This document shows positions 6,019 through 11,579 of a stretch of DNA of 11,579 nt, in pieces. Source of the stretch: an uncultured Variovorax sp. (GTDB taxonomy: Bacteria; Pseudomonadota; Gammaproteobacteria; Burkholderiales; Burkholderiaceae); the NCBI GenBank assembly GCA_946478645.1, contig CAMLCW010000150.1, positions 1 through 11,579 of the forward strand, given 5' to 3'. Made by a program: the position numbers and the translations under genes. Every line of letters starts with the position of its first letter. Position 1 is the first letter of the stretch. Below the pieces are notes generated by a model. The model was not told the DNA's origin. It saw only the letters and a list, made by a program, of their open reading frames with translations, and did not search any database.

Positions 6019-9000
6019 ATGCAACGAGGTAGCGAATGGCTGTCGCAAGGCGCGGAGGTGCTGGCCGCGGAGGAAGACGCGGGCGCGGGCACGCCGCCGG
6101 CCTTCGATTGCGTGATCGTCGGCAGCGGGTATGGCGCCGCGGTGGCCGCGTCGCGCATCGCCGAATGGGGCGCCGGCGCCGCGAAGCCGCAGTCGGTCGC
6201 GGTGCTGGAGCGCGGGCTCGAATACCAGCCGGGCGACTTCCCGGGCACGCTCGAGGAACTTGTCGCGCACGTGCGCATGTCCGGTGGCACGCGCGCCGAG
6301 ATCCGCGGCGTCCCCGACGGGCTGTTCGACGTCAAGCTCGGCGACGACGTCAGCGCGCTCGTGGCCAACGGGCTGGGCGGTGGCTCGCTCATCAATGCCG
6401 GCGTGGCCGAGCAGGCCGATGCGCGCACGCTGGCCGACGCCGCCTGGCCGCGTCCCTGGCGCGGCGACGAAGCGCGCTGGAAGCAGCTCTACGACGAGGC
6501 CCACAAGGCCCTGGCGGCGCGCACCTGGGCCGCGACGGAGCCGGGCAAGCGCCCGGCCATGGACCGGCTGGCCAGCACGCTCGGCCCCGGCGCGACGGTC
6601 CGTCCGGTCGACCTGACCATCACCCCCGCCAGCAGCGAGGTGGGCGGCTGCACGCGCTGCGGCAACTGCTTCAGCGGCTGCAACCACGGCGCCAAGCAGA
6701 CCCTGGCGCGCAACCTGCTGGGCGAGGCACGCCGGCACGGTGCGCACCTCTTCACCGGCGCCACGGTGCTCGACGTGGCACGTGATCCGCAAGACGGCGG
6801 ATGGCTGGTGCACTGGGCGTTCAGCGACCCGGCACGGCTGCCCACGCGCACCGCGCCCTACACGCTGCGCACGCGACGCGTGGTGCTCGCAGCGGGCACC
6901 TTCGGCAGCACCGAGATCCTGATGCGCTCGCAATGCGCCGGGCTGCGCTTCTCGGGCCAGCTCGGCCACCATTTCTCGACCAACGCCGACGTCATCGGCG
7001 CGCAGTGCGAACTGAAAGACGCGGTGCGCGGCTGGGCACGCGAACCCGCCGCCGGCGCCGAGTCCGCGCCGGGGCCGACCATCACGCACATGGTCGAGCT
7101 CGGCCGCGCGTCGGCGAATCCGCACGACCGCCTCGTGGTGGAAGACCTCACGGTGCCGGCCCCGCTGGGCTGGCTGTTCGGCGAACTCATGACCAGCCTG
7201 ATGCTGCCGCAGCGCTGGACCCGCTTTCACGGCGCGCGCACGCACGCGGGCACGGCCGAGCACACCACGGTCGATCCGGCTGCGCTCGACCGCACGCTGC
7301 TCGTGGCGGCGCTCGGGCACGACGGGGCGCAGGGCCGCCTGCAATTGCTGCCGGGCTTCGAACGCGCCCGGCACGACGGCAATCTCACCGTGCACTGGCC
7401 CGGCGCCGGCGCGGCCGGCTGCTTCGGGCGCATCGACCGGCTGCTGCTCGGCGCCACCGAGCGCCAGCGCGGCGCCTTCTGGGTTCGCAACCCGATCTGG
7501 CAGGCCGTGCCCGATTCGCCGCTGATCGACCCGCCCACCGAACGCCAGCTGCTCACCGTGCATCCGCTCGGTGGCTGCCGCATGGCCGAGACCATGAAGA
7601 CGGGCGTGGTCGATCCGTTCGGCCGCGTCTTCGATGCGGGCCACGGCGACCGCGGCGATGCGCCGGGGCGCAGCGGCGCGCAGTGGGCCGGGCGTGAAGA
7701 CCGGCGCATCCATGAGGGCCTCTACGTGCTCGACGGCTCGATCGTTCCCACCTCGCTGGGCATCAATCCGTTGTTGACCATCACTGCGCTGGCCCTCGGC
7801 ATCGTGGCGCAGTGGCTGCGCGAATGGGGCGAACCCGTGGCGGGCACCCAGCGCGCGCCCGCGGACGCGCCCGGACCCGCGCGCCCGATGCGGCCGGTGC
7901 CCGTGCGATCGGCCCCACCGATCCAGCTGGCCTTCAGCGAACGGATGTACGGCCGCCTGGCCTGCGCGCCGCAGTCGGGCGGCCCCGCTGCGGGCATCCC
8001 GCGCATCAACCTGCGCTTTAGGTTCCAGTCGATCGACGACCTGCAGGCTTTCACGCGGGCCCATGCCAAGTCGCTGTCTTTCGAGGCGACGCTGCAGTTC
8101 GTGCAGTCGGTGCAAGACGGCGCTTCGCAGCGCCAGTCCGACCAGTTCCCGACCGCGTACAGCGGCCCGGATGTACTGGGTGGCACGGTCCACTGGTTCG
8201 AGCGCCGGCCCAGCGGGGCACTGCCCCGCATCTTGCGCACGCTGAAGGCCTGGAGCAGCCTGCGTGCCGACGCCGATCTCGCAGCATCGGTCGGCGCTGG
8301 CGTCGGTCTTCGCAAGAGGGTCGAGCTTGGGTGGGCGTTCGTGAAGATGCTTTCGCACTTCGGCGACGCACGCTACCTGGCCTACGAGTTCAAGCCGCTG
8401 AGCAAGCCGATCGCGGTGAGCTTCGGCGACTGCAGCTACCTGTTCGCCGAAGGCACCGTCTTGCGCGGCGAGAAGCGCCTGGTGTACGCGCCGGGCGGAA
8501 ACCCTTGGGAGCAGCTCACCGGCATGACGCTCTATGCCACTCGGCCTTGGGGCTTCGCGCGGCGGCGCGTGGCCGAGCTGCGCTACGACGAGATCTACAT
8601 GATGGGCCGCGACGCGCTGCCGCTCACGCTCGAAGCGCAGGCCGACGGCGTGGCCGGGCTGCGCGACCTTCTTTCGCTTATGCTCTACGCGGGCCGGGTG
8701 ATCTTTGCGCAGCACTTCCTCACCTTCCGCAAACCCGACTATGCGGCGGCGCGGCCGTGGCGGCGCCTGCCGTATCCGTCGGAGCGCGAGGATTTCAAGA
8801 ACCTCGAGGTGAGCTTTCATGACGGCGTGTGGAGCGACGCGCGCAAGTCCGGCTGCGGGCCGCTCCAGCTTCGGCTCACCCGCTACAGGCTGCGCAATCC
8901 GGCGCCGGGCACGCACGCCAGGCCGGTGCTGCTGCTGCATGGCTTCGGATCGGGCGGCATCCAGTTCACGCACGAAGCCATCCGCATGCCGATGGCGCAG

Positions 9001-11579
9001 TGGCTGGCGCTGCAGGGGCGCGACGTGTGGGTCGGCGAGATGCGCACGAGCATCGGCCTGCCCACCTGCGAGCAGCAATGGGTGATGGACGACATCGCGA
9101 CCGAGGACATCCCCGCATTGGTCGACGCGGTGAGGATCGCGCATGCCGGCGAGCGCGGCCTTGGCGCCGGGCCGATCGACGACCGGATCGACATCGTGGC
9201 GCATTGCATCGGCGCCGCGATGTTCTGCATGGCCGCACTGAGCCCGAGGGATTCGGCGGCCGTGCGCGCGCTCGCGCCCGGCGGGCCGAGGCCACTGCAG
9301 CATGGCATCCGGCGCGTGGTGCTGATGCAGGTGGGTCCGGTGGTGCATCTGCCGCGCGGCAACCGCATGCGCGGCTACCTGGGCAATCGCGCGCAGAAGC
9401 TGCTCGGGCTCGGCATGGTGAAGGCCACGGTCGATGCCGATGCAACGGCCGGCGAGCAGGCACTGGACCGCGTGCTGGCGAGCTTTCCGTACATGGGCGG
9501 CAGCGATCCGCAGACCGGACGCCTGCGCGATGCCGACCCGGGCCTTGCGCTGTCGCGCGACGCGGTGCACAACGGCCGGCTGGTCAACGCCATGCGCAGT
9601 GCCGGCGTGTTTGCCCAGCTCTTCCAATGGCGCAACATGCACGACGCGCAAGCCGGCGCCAGCCAGCCGCTGCTCGACGCATTGCCCGACCTGCTCGGCG
9701 GGTGCAACCTCACGACCTACCAGCAGACCGTGCAATATGCGTTGCTGCGCCGGCTCACCAACCAGGACGGTGCCAGCCCCTACGTGACCGACCCGCACAT
9801 CCGGGGCGGCCTGTCGATGCCGGTGCTGTTCATCCAGGGCGGGCTGAACGACGTGTTCGCGCCGCGCGGCACGCTCGAGTCGATGCGCCTGCTGCAGGAG
9901 GTGAACGGCGCGAGCAGCCAGGTCGCTCGCCATGTCGTCAAGGGCTACGGGCACCTCGACTGCGTGGTCGGGAACGACGCTGCCACCGACGTCTTTCCGC
10001 GCATCGCCTGCTTCCTCGACGGCCATGTCCCGCCGGCGCCAGGCACCGTTGCGCCCAGCTTGCGCCGCGCGCCCCGGCCCTGGTTCCGCCGGCCGACGAT
10101 CGGCCCCTGGATCGGCGATGCCTATGTCGACCCACTGGGCGTCTGCACGCTGACGCTCGGCCTCAAGGTCGACGAGCAGCGCAACCCGCCGTCGCACATC
10201 TACACCATCGTCGCGCGCCCCGGGCAAGCGGGCGATGCGTCGACGCTCACCGCGCACGCCACGCCCGTGCTCCCCGCCGCACCCACACCCGCCGGCGCCA
10301 TCGCCGAAGACGCTGCGGCCTTCTGGGAAGAAGGCGAGGCGGTGTTGCGCGTGACGATCCCCGCGGCGTACCACGGGCAGGCGGTGGAGGTGCGGGTCTG
10401 CACCACGCTCGACACGTCAGGCGACGACATCAGGACGGCCGGCGCCTTCTCGCAGGCCTGGGACCGCCAGGTGCTCGGCACAGAGCCGCCTCGTCGCGAA
10501 AGCCCCGAGCGACCGGCCAAGGCGCGCCCCGGCAGCGTGGTGCTCGACGCAGGCTGGTGGCGCACGCAGGCACCGGACGCGACGCGCCTCGACTTCCTCG
10601 TCGTGTGCTGCCGGCAGGCGCCGCTGCTCATCGACCGCCAGATGGCCGACCGGGGCTTCGACAAGGCCCTGCACGAGCCGGCGGGCCTGAGCCACGTGCT
10701 GATGATCGGCGACCAGGTGTATGCCGATTCGCTCGCGGCATCGGGCGGCGTGCAGGGCACGCGGCTGCGGTTCTTCGACGCCTACCGCGAAGCCTGGACC
10801 GCGCCGAACCAGCGCGCGCTCATGGCGCGCGTGCCAGCGTACATGGCGGCCGACGACCATGAATTCCGCAACGACCACGGCAACAGCGCCCGGGGCAACC
10901 GGTCGCGCGAGTGGCGCAGCGCCTTCGCGGCGATGTGGCGCTACGAGTACGCCGCGGGCCCTGCGGGGTGGACGAACGCGCAGCGGCCGCGGCGCGGCCT
11001 GTGGTACGAGATGAAGCAGGGTGGCTTCCCCACCTTCGTGTGCGACACGCGCAACCGCCGCTTCGAGGGCAGCACGGTCGATGGCCGCGCGAACCGCATC
11101 ATGACCGGCAACCAGTTCGACGCACTGGCCCGGTGGCTGCAGCACAGCCGGCACGCGGGGCGCCCGCGCTTCCTCGTGATGTCCACGCCGGTCGCGCCCG
11201 TGTTCAGGAACGCCGTCGGCCACGAGGCCTATCGCCTGCGCTCGGACGGCTGGCTGCGCTTTCCGGCTTCACTGGAGCGCCTGTTCGAACTGCTCGCGCT
11301 CGACGGTGCACAGAATCTCTTCGTGATCGGCGGCGACTACCACTGCTTCAGCCAGTGCACGGTGGAGGTCGAGGACTGCGACGACATTCTTCCGCCGCTG
11401 GCCTTCGAAAGCGTGGCGTGCCCCGGCATCTACAGCCCGTACGACTTCGCGAACACCGCGCCGGAAGAACTCTGGTCGCCCGACGCGGAGCAGCCATGGC
11501 TGCGGCAAGGACGCTTTCGGTGGCGCTACCGCTTCAAGAACGCGCCGCAACCGATGTCGGGGTACGTTCGCGTTTCGGC
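6019..11579 (+). CDS. Giant fusion: GMC-type FAD oxidoreductase, middle domain, alpha/beta hydrolase and PhoD-like metallophosphatase (3' end beyond the window)
   Basis: One frame of 1853 codons has no stop, from ATG 6019 to the edge. Residues 1-604 are a GMC/cholesterol-oxidase-like flavoprotein: VIVGSGYGAAV with G35, G37 and G39, E64, the NGLGGGSLIN stretch (117-126), C211/C214/C217/C221, active-site H515 (HPLGGC) and N583. A Pro/Ala linker (605-634) leads to a middle region (635 to about 925) with FSERMYGRL and a stretch near 808-840. It resembles the extra region of some sterol-oxidase homologues but I cannot name it. Residues about 930-1336 are an alpha/beta hydrolase: LLLHGFGSGG, elbow H1062-C1063-I-G, D1278, H1312. 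After a linker and a beta-rich spacer (1355-1485) comes a PhoD-like phosphatase from about 1506: C1531, GDQVYAD (D1565), DDHEFRND (1612-1619), GGDYH (D1773, H1775). No signal peptide is seen, so it is probably cytoplasmic. It follows the kinase gene by 29 nt and was perhaps co-transcribed. The substrate is unknown. Confidence 0.9.
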   Translation, partial: MQRGSEWLSQGAEVLAAEEDAGAGTPPAFDCVIVGSGYGAAVAASRIAEWGAGAAKPQSVAVLERGLEYQPGDFPGTLEELVAHVRMSGGTRAEIRGVPDGLFDVKLGDDVSALVANGLGGGSLINAGVAEQADARTLADAAWPRPWRGDEARWKQLYDEAHKALAARTWAATEPGKRPAMDRLASTLGPGATVRPVDLTITPASSEVGGCTRCGNCFSGCNHGAKQTLARNLLGEARRHGAHLFTGATVLDVARDPQDGGWLVHWAFSDPARLPTRTAPYTLRTRRVVLAAGTFGSTEILMRSQCAGLRFSGQLGHHFSTNADVIGAQCELKDAVRGWAREPAAGAESAPGPTITHMVELGRASANPHDRLVVEDLTVPAPLGWLFGELMTSLMLPQRWTRFHGARTHAGTAEHTTVDPAALDRTLLVAALGHDGAQGRLQLLPGFERARHDGNLTVHWPGAGAAGCFGRIDRLLLGATERQRGAFWVRNPIWQAVPDSPLIDPPTERQLLTVHPLGGCRMAETMKTGVVDPFGRVFDAGHGDRGDAPGRSGAQWAGREDRRIHEGLYVLDGSIVPTSLGINPLLTITALALGIVAQWLREWGEPVAGTQRAPADAPGPARPMRPVPVRSAPPIQLAFSERMYGRLACAPQSGGPAAGIPRINLRFRFQSIDDLQAFTRAHAKSLSFEATLQFVQSVQDGASQRQSDQFPTAYSGPDVLGGTVHWFERRPSGALPRILRTLKAWSSLRADADLAASVGAGVGLRKRVELGWAFVKMLSHFGDARYLAYEFKPLSKPIAVSFGDCSYLFAEGTVLRGEKRLVYAPGGNPWEQLTGMTLYATRPWGFARRRVAELRYDEIYMMGRDALPLTLEAQADGVAGLRDLLSLMLYAGRVIFAQHFLTFRKPDYAAARPWRRLPYPSEREDFKNLEVSFHDGVWSDARKSGCGPLQLRLTRYRLRNPAPGTHARPVLLLHGFGSGGIQFTHEAIRMPMAQWLALQGRDVWVGEMRTSIGLPTCEQQWVMDDIATEDIPALVDAVRIAHAGERGLGAGPIDDRIDIVAHCIGAAMFCMAALSPRDSAAVRALAPGGPRPLQHGIRRVVLMQVGPVVHLPRGNRMRGYLGNRAQKLLGLGMVKATVDADATAGEQALDRVLASFPYMGGSDPQTGRLRDADPGLALSRDAVHNGRLVNAMRSAGVFAQLFQWRNMHDAQAGASQPLLDALPDLLGGCNLTTYQQTVQYALLRRLTNQDGASPYVTDPHIRGGLSMPVLFIQGGLNDVFAPRGTLESMRLLQEVNGASSQVARHVVKGYGHLDCVVGNDAATDVFPRIACFLDGHVPPAPGTVAPSLRRAPRPWFRRPTIGPWIGDAYVDPLGVCTLTLGLKVDEQRNPPSHIYTIVARPGQAGDASTLTAHATPVLPAAPTPAGAIAEDAAAFWEEGEAVLRVTIPAAYHGQAVEVRVCTTLDTSGDDIRTAGAFSQAWDRQVLGTEPPRRESPERPAKARPGSVVLDAGWWRTQAPDATRLDFLVVCCRQAPLLIDRQMADRGFDKALHEPAGLSHVLMIGDQVYADSLAASGGVQGTRLRFFDAYREAWTAPNQRALMARVPAYMAADDHEFRNDHGNSARGNRSREWRSAFAAMWRYEYAAGPAGWTNAQRPRRGLWYEMKQGGFPTFVCDTRNRRFEGSTVDGRANRIMTGNQFDALARWLQHSRHAGRPRFLVMSTPVAPVFRNAVGHEAYRLRSDGWLRFPASLERLFELLALDGAQNLFVIGGDYHCFSQCTVEVEDCDDILPPLAFESVACPGIYSPYDFANTAPEELWSPDAEQPWLRQGRFRWRYRFKNAPQPMSGYVRVS

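Noticed and set aside
5773..10374. Minus-strand open frame of 1533 codons
   Set aside because: It is a mirror of the codon bias of the giant plus-strand gene. No recognisable domain appears in it, whereas the plus-strand frame carries four sets of enzyme motifs.
8829..10862. Plus-strand open frame of 677 codons in another frame
   Set aside because: It runs inside the giant gene out of frame, has an Arg/Ala/His-rich composition and no domain. The in-frame reading shows the hydrolase and phosphatase motifs.
6019..11579. Possibility that the fusion is really two or three genes joined by missed stops
   Set aside because: No in-frame stop was found anywhere, and I noticed no internal start with a convincing ribosome site at the module borders. 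The linkers look like inter-domain linkers.

Overview
The window is GC-rich (roughly two thirds G+C by eye) with the codon bias typical of such genomes, which leaves long non-coding open frames opposite real genes. A small exported DUF4148 protein (a family characteristic of Burkholderiales), the LysR and two-component regulators and the catabolic genes point to a betaproteobacterium, probably Comamonadaceae (Variovorax/Acidovorax-like). The genus is an inference. I see no tRNA, rRNA, CRISPR array, insertion sequence or other mobile element.

Left part (1-2875): a minus-strand pair reads leftward. First comes a hydroxypyruvate-isomerase-like TIM-barrel protein, then a phthalate-dioxygenase-type Rieske oxygenase that runs off the left edge. 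They are 15 nt apart, and a strong Shine-Dalgarno begins in the upstream stop codon. A LysR regulator is divergent from them. Their short, relatively AT-rich gap holds a perfect 11-bp inverted repeat whose half-sites are 32 bp apart, a good candidate operator. This looks like a small LysR-controlled catabolic operon.

Middle (2872-3564): a secreted DUF4148 protein converges on lysR and shares its CTAG stop. It is followed by a 276-bp gap containing a hairpin and a 13-bp direct repeat.

Right part (3565-11579): three plus-strand genes are packed together. A NarL/FixJ-type response regulator overlaps a membrane hybrid histidine kinase. After 29 nt comes an open frame of at least 1853 codons that is still open at the right edge. 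I read every codon of that frame and found no stop. It encodes a fusion with a GMC-type FAD oxidoreductase carrying a ferredoxin-like four-cysteine motif, an unnamed middle region, an alpha/beta hydrolase with Cys at the nucleophile elbow, a beta-rich spacer and a PhoD-like metallophosphatase. This chain, and its link to a dedicated two-component system, is the most unusual content of the window. A plausible reading is that the sensor controls synthesis of the multi-enzyme and that the multi-enzyme processes a lipid- or sterol-like alcohol, ester or phosphoester. The substrate cannot be read from the sequence.
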